Below, one piece after another: positions 12,813-26,089 of a stretch of DNA of 64,000 bases. Source of the DNA: Pegea sp. RAD2-039. Lineage: Eukaryota > Chordata > Thaliacea > Salpida > Salpidae. The position numbers and the translations under genes are program-made. The notes under the pieces were generated by a model. That model ran no database searches and was not told the origin of the DNA. It worked only from the letters and a program-made list of their open reading frames with translations. The stretch covers positions 1-64,000 of the forward strand of contig JAQGEQ010000003.1 in the NCBI GenBank assembly GCA_034620365.1, read 5' to 3'. Each line of letters opens with the position of its first letter. Within the stretch, counting starts at the first letter, position 1.

Positions 12813-15385
12813 TTACTTAATGTTCCAGTTATTAGCAGACGAGTCTGGTCGCCATGGATGCGAGCTGTTGTTGTCAGGACGAGACGTTTGTGGGCTGGCA
12901 CTGTTACCATGTTGTGACTCAGCACCAGCCATTATACCACTCATCATATGACTCCAAGAACCTATTGCAGCAGCGATAAGAGACGGATCAATCATTGAAG
13001 GGTTTATATTGGTTGTGGGGCGGGAATCGTTTATTGGTTGTGGTTGTGTGTAGTTACTAGAGCTCGGTAATAAAAGATTGTTGTGACGATAGGAATTGTT
13101 ATCAGACAACAAACGTAAACCAGCAGATTGGTTTTGTTGATAGTTCGAGCTATTAGGGTTTACAGAAGCGTTTTGTCGACTACTTTGTCGTGGATTTGCG
13201 CTATTGATGGAGACACTGATTCCATTGATAACTTGGTCTTCACCAATCAAGCTTTGTGCGACAACTGATGAAGTAATAAAGATTAGTTGGGAGTAGGGGG
13301 CAGATGGGATGAGTACCTGGGTCTGTGAAAGTGACAAATGCAAAGGAACGAAAAGGAGTTGGAATGTAAACATCCTCGACATCCCCATACTCTTCAAAGT
13401 GGGATTTAATGTCATCTTTTGTCATTGTTTCATTGATACGACCAACAAATATTTTGGGACTTGCAGTTGATTCCTCCTAAAGATATATGTGAATAAACGA
13501 GATTTTTGTAGAGGTTAGAGTACCTTAGAATGAGGGATCTTCACATCACACCATCGACCTTCGATCATATGACGCTTCTTCAACGCGCTTAGTTGTGCAT
13601 CGTAGCTACCAAAACGGATGAATCCGTAACCTTTTGACTTGCCTGAGTTGTCGCGTTTGATCTGCAACAGCAAGAAGATAAATATGAGAACTTTGACGAT
13701 AGTTTTAACGACGCAAAGATAAAAAAATAGCTGCCAAAATATACACCAAGAAAGAGAATGATGCTAGATGCTGGGTGACAGCATTTAGTGACCTAGGACA
13801 GTACCACCGAGGTCAAAGGGTTATATATTTTCTGTCTGGGTATACTCCCGAAGCAACCACAAGACAATGCCACTAATTAACCATATTTAGGATGGATAGA
13901 AGATTACAAAGCGAAAAAGAGTAGACTGTCTGAAGAGATCAGTATAAAGTTGGTTCCTGAAAAAGAAAAGCAATTTGAAATATGAGAAATGTTAGATCAA
14001 TAACAAATCATTCATCAGACTCAAAACTTTCATTCAATCAGCTTAAACAGTGAACTGATAGTAATTACACGAATAAAAAACTATTTTCAAACATTCAAGT
14101 ACATACCCGAAGATTTAAGATGTTTCTTCTTCAGTCATTGTTGTCTCAGACACCATCATCACATTCACAATATCATCACAACCAACATAATCTCCATGGC
14201 AACGCAATCTCGATGACAGGAAGCCTTTTTCAAACCCAAGTTCAAACACTCAAAATGAACTTCAAGCACGAAAACTTTGACATGATAAGCACAAAAAAGT
14301 TGCAGAAAAAATTTAAAGTAAATTGTTCAATTACTTGGTGTGTTAGATGAGGTATAAAAATATCAAAAAAACCAAAAAGACAATGTCAAAAGAGATAAGA
14401 TCACTTTTAGAGTTACAGAAATGTTAGTATTTGTGTTAGAAAGAGAATATATTTGTTTGCAACTTTAAAGTTGATATAAAGATGCTCAAGTAACAGGCAG
14501 CAGTAGATAGTTGATTATAACTATGATTGGTTCTTACAAAAACCCACTTAAATGTTCTCATAAAACAAAATTGAAACAAATATACATAATACTCCACAAA
14601 TTGTATATACACGAAATATAAATCAAAATACTTTTTAATCAGCAGAAACACTTTTAAACAATTGTTTATTTAATAAATATCTTAAATTGAACAAAGTAAA
14701 TATGATGATAAAACTCACCAAAGTCACTGTAAGTTCACCAAACGTAGAAAAGTATTTTTTTAAGTCCCCTTCAGTTACTTTCCATGGTAATCCAAGAACT
14801 ATTAGATCTGTGCACTTCTGAGCAATTCTTTTACTTCTAAAAGTATTATCTTCATCTTCCATTTTACGTTTGTTATCTGCATCAAAAATTAAATTTCAAA
14901 TTACATGATAAAAACGTTACTAGCACAAATATCAACCTATAAAATATTATCTTTTATCCTTAAATAAATACTAGCTTTGACTAAATAAGTGAAGCATTAT
15001 ATTTATAAAAATGAGTTAAAAAAAGCAAACTTTTTATTTGATGCATAATTTACATAAAAATCATTAAAAATTGAATTTAAAAACCTTTTGGATATACTAC
15101 AATGTATAGATAATCTTTCCAATCTTCAACTTGCACTGGAAGATACAGGGTCCCATCTACTAATTTAACTCCTCTCATAGTTTGAGACTGACTATTACGA
15201 TACTTGATCCCACAAGCACCAGGAAATTGAGCTAGACAAAATTTCTGATTAAAAAAAGATTGTTTTATTATTTGCAACTTACCACACAAAGAAGAAAGAA
15301 AAATTGTATTGTCTTTCTCAACTGGTAGTTCAATTGGCTCACTTTCATTTTCACCTTCTCCCACTTTAATGAAGATATCATCCAT
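12813..15385 (-). CDS. TARDBP: TDP-43 RNA/DNA-binding protein
   Basis: Six exons (15385-15283, 15231-15085, 14876-14719, 13661-13524, 13476-13317, 13264-12813) give 385 residues; human TDP-43 has 414. In order: the N-terminal oligomerisation domain (PIELPVE...AQFPGACGIKYRN...MRGVKLVDG), a bipartite basic NLS (NKRKMEDED...RSKR), RRM1 (DLIVLGLPWKVTEGDLKKYF; SKGYGFIRF; MIEGRWCDVKIPHSK), RRM2 (PKIFVGRINETMT; RSFAFVTFTD; GISVSINSA) and a low-complexity tail. The tail is rich in Asn, Ser, Gln and Pro rather than Gly, but keeps the conserved helical segment INPSMIDPSLIAAAIGSW. TDP-43 binds UG-rich RNA and controls splicing and RNA stability in the nucleus. Introns 1 and 5 are only 51 and 52 nt; intron 3 is about 1 kb. 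Confidence 0.97.
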
Positions 15386-16802
15386 TGCTTAGAGATATTT
15401 CAAAATTTTAATGTAAATTGCTATAAATGAAGAAGTCTAAAAAAATTGTAATAAAATAAATATAAACTTGAAGTATATACAAATAAAATTTATAGCAAAA
15501 GTTTGAAAAAGTAAAGCTAAAAGATTAATGAAGAAAATAATTAAATAAAGAATATAATAATTTTCTATTTCAAATCAATCTATGATTGGAGATCTTTAAA
15601 TAAAATACTATAAATCAATAAAGTAAAAACTCTTAAATACTGTTCAATGCTTATATTCTATATAACTTATTAAATCTAAATATTGTTAAAAAAATATATA
15701 AGGTTTATCATTTAAGTTTGATAAAAGATAAAAGAAACAGAATTGCTACTTTGAAAATAATTTAATGATAGATCATAATAAATTTCAAATTATTAATAAA
15801 TTTTACAATGAAAATGAAACATAACAATGAATCTAAGATTTTACAACCTAAGATAATCCTTGTATAAAAAAATTTGGAATAAGTTCTTAAGCTGAAATAA
15901 AATTTATAAGAAATAAAAAATATACTTTATCATAAGACTGCATAGCAAAAAAAATCTTCTATTAAAATATACTTAAAATATCAAAAATAACCAACAATAG
16001 CTTATTATGAAAAACTTCAATAATTACCTTAGAAAGAAAATAAGTAATTTTTAGTAACTGATTATTACATAAAAATTTAAGATCAAAAACTAATTGAAAA
16101 TATGATAAGAGACCCAATAAATAGGAACACACAAGAATAAAAAAGTAAAATGTAAAGAGTTTAAAATTAAAATTTAACTTTTACAGACTTTAACCATTTT
16201 TACAAATGGCTACCTACCTAAACAAGCTAAAAAATTCTAATAAAATTATATAATGGGCGAAAATGGGTTTATAAACAGTGTTAACAATGATAAAAATAAA
16301 TAAAATATTTTCTAAAAGATATACATTTTTCAAAATTGTTTGTAATTTTACAATATAAAATATGTTTTATTCTTTTTGTATGCTGAGTTTAAGCAGCATA
16401 CAGAATTTAACTAAAAGTTATGGTTGTAACAAATTGTTGAGAATTGGTTTAAATTTCATTAAAGACAGTTTAATCTCCTATTTATTAATTGATTGAAAAA
16501 TGAAAATATTTCAGAAAAACTAATAAATAATCATAGCTATATAGCTATAAAACTCGTCAATAATTAATTTCATACTTATTTAAACTGCTCAACCAGTTTT
16601 ACCTTTTGTAAATAAAAAAATACATAGATTTCAATAAGTAAAAATTGTCATGTAAAGTACATATTTTTTTCATTTACCATGAATTACTTGCCGACAATCG
16701 CTTTGTTCTGAACTAGTACAATCTTCGGTTCAAATCAAAAGCGTAGAAATGGGATTTCGAGAGAGATAAAGGTTTTATTTTGATTTCTTTCATTCTGATA
16801 AG
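15386..16802. other. AT-rich spacer upstream of TARDBP
   Basis: Very AT-rich, with no convincing coding or RNA feature. The right part may hold promoter sequence for TARDBP, but nothing specific can be pointed to. Confidence 0.5.
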
Positions 16803-17075
16803 GTCAAAGCCAAATATCAATCCATTCTTCGTACGAAACTTAAGGAGATAACTGATATTACCGATTGTTTGTTTAGATCTTTATTAATCCTGAAAGTATT
16901 ATATCAGCTACGATTTAAGGCTCGCAAATTGCAGAGAAATTACAATGCTTATTATAACCTTACACAGCTGACTGATAGAAACTACATCTTAAGTCAAAAC
17001 AATTTCAGTCAATCTTCAGCGCTAAGCACTCAATCTGCGATACAACTCACCGTTGTAGATCACAACTCTTTTTAG
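16803..17075 (+). other. Unidentified 90-codon open frame
   Basis: An open frame starting after an acceptor-like AAG has protein-like composition (KAKYQSILRTKLKEITDITD; LFRSLLILKVLYQLRFKARK) and ends VVDHNSF. It lies directly upstream of the decayed LINE at 17.1-18.56 kb. It could be the region before that element's reverse transcriptase or a stray exon. No family recognised. Confidence 0.3.
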
Positions 17076-17079
17076 TAAA

Positions 17080-18560
17080 TTCCAGTTGATTTTGGATCTT
17101 AATAATCTTTTATTAATTAAGGAGACCACTAAAGCAATCAACTAGCTTTAATGTGGTAAAGCTACTAGTAATAATGAAACACTAGTAAAACTGTGAAAAT
17201 GCGGCGGCAAAAAACTGCAAAAAACCTACACAAGCTACTTGAAAGATATTTCCTAGATAAATGTGTGCCTTCAAGAGTTAAGGACCTTTTCTTGTGAAAC
17301 TCAGTACAGGTTCTGAAGCAATAGAGGTTAAAGCAAAATGATAATTATTCTTAGACAAATCCAATAAAATATCGTGAGTAAAACAAGGGTTTCTATATCA
17401 TCCTTGTATATCTATATCGGTTCTGTGGAAGATCATCAAACGTCTCCACCAGAGTTTACTGACATGATGATGCATCTCCACCAAAATAAAAAGGACAAAA
17501 AATGTAGAATGACTTCTTTTCACCGTTTGTAATAAATAAATAAATAAAACTTTCCAATTCATGGTTCGTAAGCTTCTTTCCATCGATTATGCTAATTTAG
17601 CAGCACACACTAAATCGGCACTACAAAAAATTGCATACTGCTTTGTAGAGGATGCAAGTGGTACTTGAAGCGAGTCATAAAACAACAAAAGATGTCCGCT
17701 AAATATCACGTGACAAACAAAATTATCCTTATTTCATCCACATTAAAGACTTGGACTCGTGCAGCACTTTAATTATCTAAGCAGCATAATATTATTAGAT
17801 ACCAACAGTGATAGAAATAATAGACATTTGATTACCTAGCAACCTTTGGTTGATTACATAAAAGAATTTGGAGTAACAAAGAGGTGAAAATCAAAACAAA
17901 GGTCAACCTGTACAAAGCTTCCGTTCTGACCATGCTTATGTACGGACTCAAATTTTAGCTTTCGAACGATTGTCAATTGCGACGTCATGTTGGTCTATGT
18001 CTACTAACACTGCCTTCTGCATCAAATGATGAGGTTTCATCTCTGATACCACCTTGCTTATTAGAGCTAACTTACTCATACCACATTCTTATTCTTATTT
18101 TTGTAAATTATAAAATAAAGGAGTTGATAAAGCCGGGAAATCTGTCTGTAGGCCCGAATCATTCATGGCAGCTAACAAATGGTTGAAAGAAACATTTTAC
18201 CGAATTGTTATAAGAATATTGTTCGAACTGGACTGATGAAAGAAAATTGGCAGCGCTTTGTAATTGTACAACTTCAGACAGCTGCCAAACTTATGGAGAA
18301 CTGATGCCACGCTGGAACGGTAAAATACCAAATAAAATTTTTGTGCGTCGTTTACTACGAATTGAAAAACCAAATCCAGTTAAATAATTAAAATAGTTTT
18401 TATATTTTTAGCTATATGTCTCTAAGGACTGCAAATTGAAAATATTTGAACCGATGGTGATGCTCATAAATTGGATTTGTTTTAATTGTGGAAGTAGCAA
18501 GGAGTCGGCTTACTACATGTTTTAAATGTGATAATTGCTTCAGGGACATTATAGTCAGGC
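17080..18560 (+). mobile_element. Heavily decayed LINE, RT to C-terminal end
   Basis: The plus strand yields broken pieces in the order expected for the LINE group seen at 2.4 kb. These are the segment before the palm domain (KETTKAINQL...GKA...KCGGKKLQ, about 17.11-17.22 kb), a thumb/connection motif (KIKTKVNLYKASVLTMLMYG, about 17.89-17.95 kb), and near 18.5 kb a cysteine-rich end (CFKCDNCF...VRH) resembling the C-terminal zinc-finger-like motif of such elements. Stops and frame changes are frequent, so it is old and inactive. The exact 5' limit is unclear. Confidence 0.65.
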
Positions 18561-18565
18561 ATATT

Positions 18566-19276
18566 TATTTATTTATTTCAATAAATGCAAAGGACGGTGC
18601 CTGAGGAGAGCACCTCCCGCTAACACACATTCTCACAAATAGCATCTATTTAGTCAAAAATATAGAAAGTCAAAGATGTAACACATGGTATTTCAGTAGT
18701 CCTCAAAGCATATAACAGTGAACAATTATATAGAATGTTAATAATATAAGAAAGAGAAAAAATCACAGTTTAGAAATGGCAATGTTGGCAATATTATAAC
18801 GATTCTTCTTGAACAACACGAGTGATTCTGACATGGCAATGTCTGATGGCAGCTGGTTGTATGTATTAATTGTACGGTATGAGAAAAAATTTGCTCTGAT
18901 CAATGTACTAGGTGATATGGGCTTATTAAGATGTAATGTGTGTCGTCTGAGCTGATATAACTTGAGGGAAGGACTAATCGAAAAGAAATCATCAAACTGA
19001 ATGTCAATTAAATTATGGATAATTTAAAAAAAAAAGAATTAAGTTGTATTTAATCCGCCGACTTTCCAAAGTATCTAAATTGAAGAAGCTGAGACGATGT
19101 TTATAACTATCATATTTAATATTAAGTTCTCTGCATACTAATCTCGTAAATGTTGTCTGAACAGATTCGATTTTTCTGATATCACCAACTTGATATGGCA
19201 TCCATGCACTGACATTGTATTCAAGAATTGGACGTACGTACAATTTGAAAAGGCTGATAAAAAAGCATGGATCCTT
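18566..19276 (-). mobile_element. LINE copy B (CR1/jockey-like), 5'-truncated 3' end
   Basis: On the minus strand it encodes the end of the reverse transcriptase and what follows: LYVRPILEYNVSAWMPYQ, VGDIRKIESVQTTFTRLVC, FNLDTLESRRIKYNLIL, LRRHTLHLNKPISPS, FFSYRTINTWNQLPSDIA. It is truncated upstream of about 19,276, the usual result of incomplete target-primed reverse transcription. It closes with a short hairpin (GGTGC, loop, GCACC; about 18,597-18,615) and a TTATTTATTT repeat that is A/T-rich on its own strand. The reading frame is nearly intact, so it is younger than copy A. Confidence 0.88.
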
Positions 19277-22200
19277 AAAATAAAAGGTTTTTATAATAAG
19301 AAAGACAAGGTTGATTGATTTTCCAAAGATTTTGGAAATATGATCTTTATAAGGGGCTCTTTACGAAACAGTTAAGCAGATGAAGGAATACGAGAGCTGC
19401 AGTGAATACACAGGTCTTGAAGAATCATAAATCTCGAAATCAATTAGCTCGACTTTCATATCATTGTAAAAATAAGTTTTTTTAAAGTTCATTCCCAATA
19501 CTTTCTAAAAACTGGAAATTCTTAACGTAAGCTTACCACACTACATAACGCCACCTATTGAACGCGGAAAGTAAATATCTTCACGCTATTAGATTCACGA
19601 GAAGCGCCTTAGAAGTAAATCCAAATATAAAATCTGACTTGGAGTGACAACGTTGCTGTTGTCATCATGTTGCCCGTTGTGTCTCATCAGCTCTGGAAGG
19701 CAGCACATCTAAGATAAGAAAAATTCGAAAGAATCCGTTAATCTTGAGATCAATATCCCAAATCACTTGGTAGTATCAGCAAAGATCAAATTTAAGGAGT
19801 AGGGCTATTTCAGCGCGTAATCTTTATTAATTAAGATATTAATTTCTTAATTAACAGCGTATGCTCTGAATTATGTGGTCGTACATACGCATCAAAATCC
19901 TATAGCGTTAAAAAGAGTCGTGATGAGCTCGATTCTGTATGAAAGTAGTTCTGTGGACCTTCGTCGCAGACGTAAAGACAACAATAGTATCTGGTCAGCA
20001 CGATTAAACAGTCCTGTTTAGGGCACTATTGCTACTGTCATTTTAACTAAGAAATTGAAAGAAGTGAGAAAGTGTTTATAAAACCTTAAATGAAAACAAA
20101 ATGATATTCCATTTTTGCAATCATGCAAATTCGACATTTAATAAATGCATCAAATAAACCAGAATAAACTTTCACCACAAACAAAAAGAAAACGCAACAA
20201 TTAAGTTATGAAATAATTAGCAAAGACTGTATGAGCATAATCAATAAAATCTGACCTATATCCTAAGTTATTGATTTTGTTTTATGCTTTAAGTTTTATT
20301 TAATGTCTTATTTAATTGACTAATGTAGCTCAATGTTGTGCAAACTACATCTATTTATATTGAAACTGTTTGAAATGCATCTTTAAAAATGTCTTAGCAC
20401 GCCTTATAACGTTAAATTAAAGTCTTTCGAAATATTCTTAGATATGAGGAAATCTAGTTCTCAAACGCAGCCAAATTTATAATTAAATTTGTATAATTTG
20501 TTTATCTTTCTAACAAAAATTCAAAAAAGTAGCTGATATCAGAGAATTGTTAGTAGTTTTTTTTTAATTTTTGCAATAAAAAATAAAGCTTTCTTTTTAC
20601 TATTGCTTAAAAACCGTAGAATGTTAGGAAAATTTAAAAGTAATTGCTTAGACAAAATAGCTAAAATATTGATTAGATTAGCATCTGAAAAGCCTAAACA
20701 TATTCTGATCAATAATAAACTAACAACATATTTACAATTTAACTGTTCTATGCATAGAATAAAAATTGTTCTGTATAAAAAAAAAACAATTCTGGTTTAT
20801 CGTTGTCAATATGATTCGAAGATTTCTAAAAAAACTATCATCTGCTTTTTAAACTTATTAAAATGAATTATTTACAACTCTTAAAAAAAAATTCTTAATA
20901 AAATCAAAGGTTTGTAGTTTCTTATGTTTCAGAAACTACTTTATTTTACAAGTGTTCAAATTAAAGTTGATTTTAACTCTACATGGAAAACAAGAATAAT
21001 AAAAAGGTATTTAGCTTGATTTATCATCTTAACCTATTGGACAAGAAAAATTCTAACAGATAAATTTTGTGTTTGGGCAAGAAAGCAACTATTGAGAAAT
21101 GATACGGTTTAGAAATGCTATTCTTAAGTAGAATGCCAAAATGCCTAATAATATTTGAAAACATTTATTTAGTGTATACCAACTTGGCTTTAAACACTTA
21201 AAGCAAACGTTATCGGCCAACGAAGCCAAGAGAGAATTTTGAAATAATTAACAGCCTGATAAGAAGAATGAATGTCTAAACCAAATCTTTACTTAAAGAT
21301 TAAACGTTTTAAATTGAATTGTTTTCCTTAAATTCAAATCATTGCAGCTTGAAAGATTTTTCTCTTTTATTAATGTAGAATTATTTGTACTTCAATTCGA
21401 AGCTGCTGGAAAACACTTCCAGTTCTAAACTTTTAGATATTTTTTAAGGATTGAAAGAACATAAAGGAAGCCTTGATTCCAAAGATACTTTAACTGCACG
21501 ACTGCTACGTTAGGGAAATGATTATATGCATTTGCTGACATACAGATTTTAAAAAAAAGGAATTGTAACAGTCTCACTCCTACAGTTCGATCATCATCAA
21601 ATATTGACAAATCTATTAAAAGGGTAACATTTCAAATAACGAGTTTTCTCTAAGAATTTAGCGAGCTTAAAAAAGACACTTATGATATTAGGAAAAAAAG
21701 TAATTAGACTATACGGATACTGGCACAGAAATACGATTGTGATATTCTCTTTAAGTGGAAAAAATTGCAGACCTTCTGTTTTTTAGTTCTATCAGTAGCA
21801 AAACCGTTTGGTTAGATTTAAGATTTTATATGGCTTGCAAAAGGTATATTGATTTGTTGATGTTAGAGTTTTATACATTTTAATTGCTTGTCAGTAAATA
21901 ACATTAAACTAAAGGCAAAGTGCTTAGATTAATATTTGAGTTGATCTAAATGAAGATATATTAATGTTAAATGGCCTTTTGCATCGAGAACATTTAAAGT
22001 TCAATATTACAAAGTTTATTATCAAATTAAAAAGTTATTTTTATGGAAATTGCTAATGTTAATTAGGCAGAAAAATTCATTTTATGATAATTTTTATCTT
22101 TACAGTAAGTTAAATCAGTAGATTTAAATCAGTACGTTATTTTTTAGAGTCCTAGTAAGACTCTTATTTCAATGGTAAACTCCAAAATCGATTATTTAAA

Positions 22201-22961
22201 TTATTGAAGAAATGGATGCTAGCTCTCATGAATTTATCAACTTTTATTGGAGTTATACAGTTGAGAAAAATATAAAAGTTGATACTTCTACAATATTTAT
22301 AGGTAATTGTCGTTTATAAAAGTTTTAATTTGATGAACTACTTTTAGTTCACAGCACATACTGGTTACACAGAAAATATAGGACCATATTCATAAAACCT
22401 AATTACATTTTTTTTTCTTTTTAATCAGTAATAAACAGTTTTAAAAAGTTTCTTTCTCGATTAAAGACGTATTGTTTTGAAGGTAACTGGTAATATAACT
22501 TTTAAATCTATAAGTCTCTGTTAACTTCTTCTACATAATATGGCTTCAAAAACTTTAATTTTATCTTTTAGTAATTATAATATGCATCATTTTTTGTCAA
22601 CAAATGTATTATTTATAGTATTTCTACTAGTCTTGTAGTTTTGTATTAATTAACAATTTATTTTAATCAAAGAATTTAGTATTATGAAGTAAAATTATAT
22701 TTTTAAACTTAATCTTAATATGTACAAAAATTATTGGCCAACAGAAGAACACAAGGAGACTTTTAGTAAAAAATATTTTACTTTGTTTTGTAACTTACAT
22801 GTTTTTGATGCTATCTCACCAAAACAACAAAGAAAGAACTGATTAACAGTTTCTCAATCAAATAAGTTCTATTATTAAGCAATTAAATCACTTTTAAGTC
22901 ATGAAGACTTATTTTAAGCAAGATTGTTGTACAGAAATACTTAAAAAAGGTTAAACTTTAG
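19277..22961. other. Unassigned, mostly AT-rich region
   Basis: The first 800 bases are less AT-rich and may be worn transposon sequence of unknown type. The rest is AT-rich, and the few open stretches (for example 20,603-20,866) are Lys/Ile/Leu-rich as expected by chance. The missing 5' exon or exons of the PIM-like gene should lie at the right end, but I could not place them. Confidence 0.4.
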
Positions 22962-24027
22962 GTCGACGAAAATCAGATAACAAGAAAGTTAGAATCAAGA
23001 AGATTGTTGTTGAAAAATTCATTTTATGGGGTCGTTTAGATGGATATGATGTTCCTCTTGAAATGTATTTACACCATCAAGCATCTTTAAATAATTCAGG
23101 TTAAGTTTTGAAAATTATCTTAATTTCAAAATATTATATTATAGATAAGAAACTTTACAACCACAGGGGTAGTTAGTATCTGCGACTGGTTCAAAGAAGA
23201 CAATATGTTTGTGATGATAACCGAACAACCACCATCTTATATCAACTTTAAAACAGTAGTCGATAAAGTTGGGATTTTTCTAGATGAAACTACTAAACGC
23301 TCTATCTTTTTACAGGTTTTGTTTTTTATGAAATTTTTCAAGTCCAGAAAAATTCTTAAACTTATATTTTTAGATGGTTAAGATTGTGAAGAATTGTCAT
23401 GTAAACGGAGTGTTTCATCAGAATGTAAAAATTGAAAGTTTCATATTTTGTAGAGAAACACTAACAGTTAAGCTTACGGATTTTCAAAAGGCTTCTTCAA
23501 AAACAACGGTTTGATAATCTTTCATATAGTACTAAAGCTTCATATAAACAAAGCTATTTTGTTTTTAATTGATAATTAAACAAATTTATAGAAATGATTA
23601 TATTCTATAGTAAATTGTTTTACAGCAATTAAAAGGTAATAGCTTAAGAAAAATCATTTAGCTTATTCAACATTTTGAACGCAATTCAAGTAAAAATTAA
23701 TCAAATTTTAAATCGAATCTAACTTCAGAGTTAGTTTTATTTTTAACCTTGATAAATAGGAAATTGAAACATCCTTTTCTTCTAAAGTTAAAGTCGTGGA
23801 ACAAGAGAAAAGAACAAATTGATGGTGAAAATCTGTGTCAAGCTTTTTTGTACATATTTAAGAATCTCTTTGACGAAATTCCACCTCGACACTACTCGTC
23901 AGCCTGCCTCAGTCTGTTCAGATTAATTATAACCTCAAAGAGGATGAATATGCCAACAATATATCGATTACTGCACCATCCGTGGTTAAGAAAACTGGAA
24001 CGTAAAACCTTAGAATCCTGTAAATAG
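22962..24027 (+). pseudogene. PIM-like kinase relative lacking catalytic residues (pseudokinase or decaying gene), 5' incomplete
   Basis: Exons at 22962-23099, 23167-23315 and 23374-23508 join in frame. A last coding block, 23760-24027, ends in TAG. The order matches PIM Ser/Thr kinases: after the glycine loop KKVRIKKIVVEKFILWGRLD...VPLEM (beta-3 Lys region), VVSICDWFKEDNMFVMITEQ (hinge), SIFLQMVKIVKNCHVNGVFH (helix E), and finally a helix-I-like MPTIYRLLHHPWLRKL. The catalytic loop reads HQNVKIES where active kinases have HRDxKxEN, so the catalytic Asp is Asn; the metal-binding motif is DFQ instead of DFG. The stretch between 23,508 and 23,760 (activation segment) does not join in phase in any way I could find, and the glycine-loop exon was not found. 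Phosphotransfer activity is unlikely. Confidence 0.68.
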
Positions 24028-26089
24028 TTGTATAATGCTGGTTTGTGAACAATTGTAAGAAACTTCCTATTTTGTTTATATGTTTTATTTTCGTTGTGGC
24101 TATTTTGATGTAATTAAGTTGAGCAAAGAAATTAGAAAGCAAAATCGCTTGGTGAATTCTTTACTGTATAAAATGTTCTTTTTCACTTGAGTTGTTAATA
24201 AAAAAAAATAGTATCATTTTAGTTTTTACTAAATTAAGAAGTTTGATATTCTAACATTTTTATTTGTTTCTATAAGTTTGTTTGACGATCAATAAATTTT
24301 CGAAAAATAATTTAAAAAGAATAATTGAATGAAATTTTAATTCTACCTTCCTGTTTTTCATTTAAAATTTTCACAATTCTAGTTGCAAGCTATCAGAGTT
24401 TGGTAAACAGATGATTGAGCGGATACCAACTCTGACATCTAGTGTTACTGAAATTGTAAATTGAAATTTAATTTGAAAATGGAAACTCACAACCATAAAT
24501 TACCATCCTTAAAGTTTATTTTATTATAACTTTTTGGGTGGTTAGTGCAATTATTGTATCAGCGACGGTTAGAGAATATTTTTTATACATCGTCTATATT
24601 AAATACATTTTTCAACTTCAATCATAAGAAGTTGATTAACTATTACAACTGGGCAAGTTGTCCGTAGACCCAAGTAGTCCGTCGGCAGCTATGCTGAAAA
24701 TATACTTTAATGTCGGAGTAGGAAAAGAGAAGCAGGTGCAACATCTAAACATTCATAAGTACAATTAACTACAATCAACAATAAACCTCTTCACAGAAAG
24801 AAACGCTTTTATGGTACTATTAATTAACGATAAAAACAGCTGGTCAAATATATTTTTTTTACTTTTTATGACTTAAAACGAACCTACAACCAAATAACCA
24901 TACCTGAAGAAGCATAAAATTTACGGCTTTTAAAACTGGAGGTAGTGAGTTGTTATAATTTAATGTGACTTCATTTGGGTTAATAGAGGTCGGACTAGAC
25001 AGTGACAGAAATAGTAAAAATCAATGGGCTTTAAAATTACATTGGTGTGTTTTGACAATCACTGGAGGCAACTCATTAGAACAGTCTCTAAAGTTCATCG
25101 CAGACAAAAGAAATGACATTAAAAAATCCTATAGAGTATAAAGGGTAGAAGAGCTTTGCTTAATTGTTTATTTAGTGGAAAAATCAAGTTAAGCATGATT
25201 CAGATCGTTTGGGGCATCTGATGAAAATTTAGCCTCGAATAAACCAAAAGCCGTTCCAGAAAGCAATAGGATTTTCTGCTTAATATTCAAGAAAGATTTT
25301 TCGCAACTACAAAAGTGTTCCCTTTGGGAAAAAGAGTGATTCAAGACTTTGCAGGATTCAAGATGGTTAGTTAACATTACAGACAATAACATTCATAAAA
25401 TTTTACCATTTACTAGAGAGTGCAATGTAAGTGATATAACGGTAGCAAAAATCAATACCCCATCAAGAATTTGAGTTGTTATATATTACATCAACCGTAA
25501 AAGAGAAGTCATTATTCAATCCGTACAAAAGTAGGGCTACTTTGTATGTTTTAGATAAGGGGTCAAAGATTGATGACGTTTATTTCAGACTCAAAGAAGA
25601 GTTTGAGAATAAAAAATATAATCATACATTATAGAACTTAATTCGTTTTGCAAACTTTACGCTAAATATAGTTCTTAAAGATAAAAATGAAAGACCAAAC
25701 GCACTATCAACAACCTATTTTATGTTAAAAACACAAAATATGAAACTATTTATCAGAGATAAAGGTACTTCATTAAGCTGTTTGTTGAACACTTGTCACT
25801 AGAGTGTAACATTATCCGAGATCCAAGAACCTCTCATACTCTCTGGCCAGTCTTAAAATGTCATGGAGTCTACAAATCTGTGGAGAGCTTCGAACAGAAA
25901 TTTTACACGAAAACTTTCTCATCAATTTGATTGATGGAAAGATTTAAAAGAGATTTTAAATACCTTAATGCAAGTGGTACTAAAATGTAATTTTCTTGTG
26001 CTTTGTTGACAAGTTTTTGATAATAACTTTGTATTAAGCTGGATTTAAAACTTCAATTAATTCTTTACAAAATTAAAACTTCAGTAGCT
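24028..26089. other. Unassigned region between the PIM-like gene and the left duplication arm
   Basis: The AT-rich 3' flank of the PIM-like gene comes first. From about 24.9 to 25.95 kb the base composition is more coding-like, with broken plus-strand runs (EHLSLECNIIRDPRTSHTLW; LKCHGVYKSVESFEQKF). I could not assign these to a family; an old mobile element is likely. Confidence 0.35.

Noticed and set aside
14120-14350. Plus-strand open frame in TARDBP intron 3
   Set aside because: It lies inside an intron of the opposite strand and has a His/Ser/Gln-rich low-complexity start and no family match.
20603-20866. 87-codon open frame as a gene
   Set aside because: It is Lys/Ile/Leu-rich in AT-rich sequence, with no domain, splice context or duplicate to support it.
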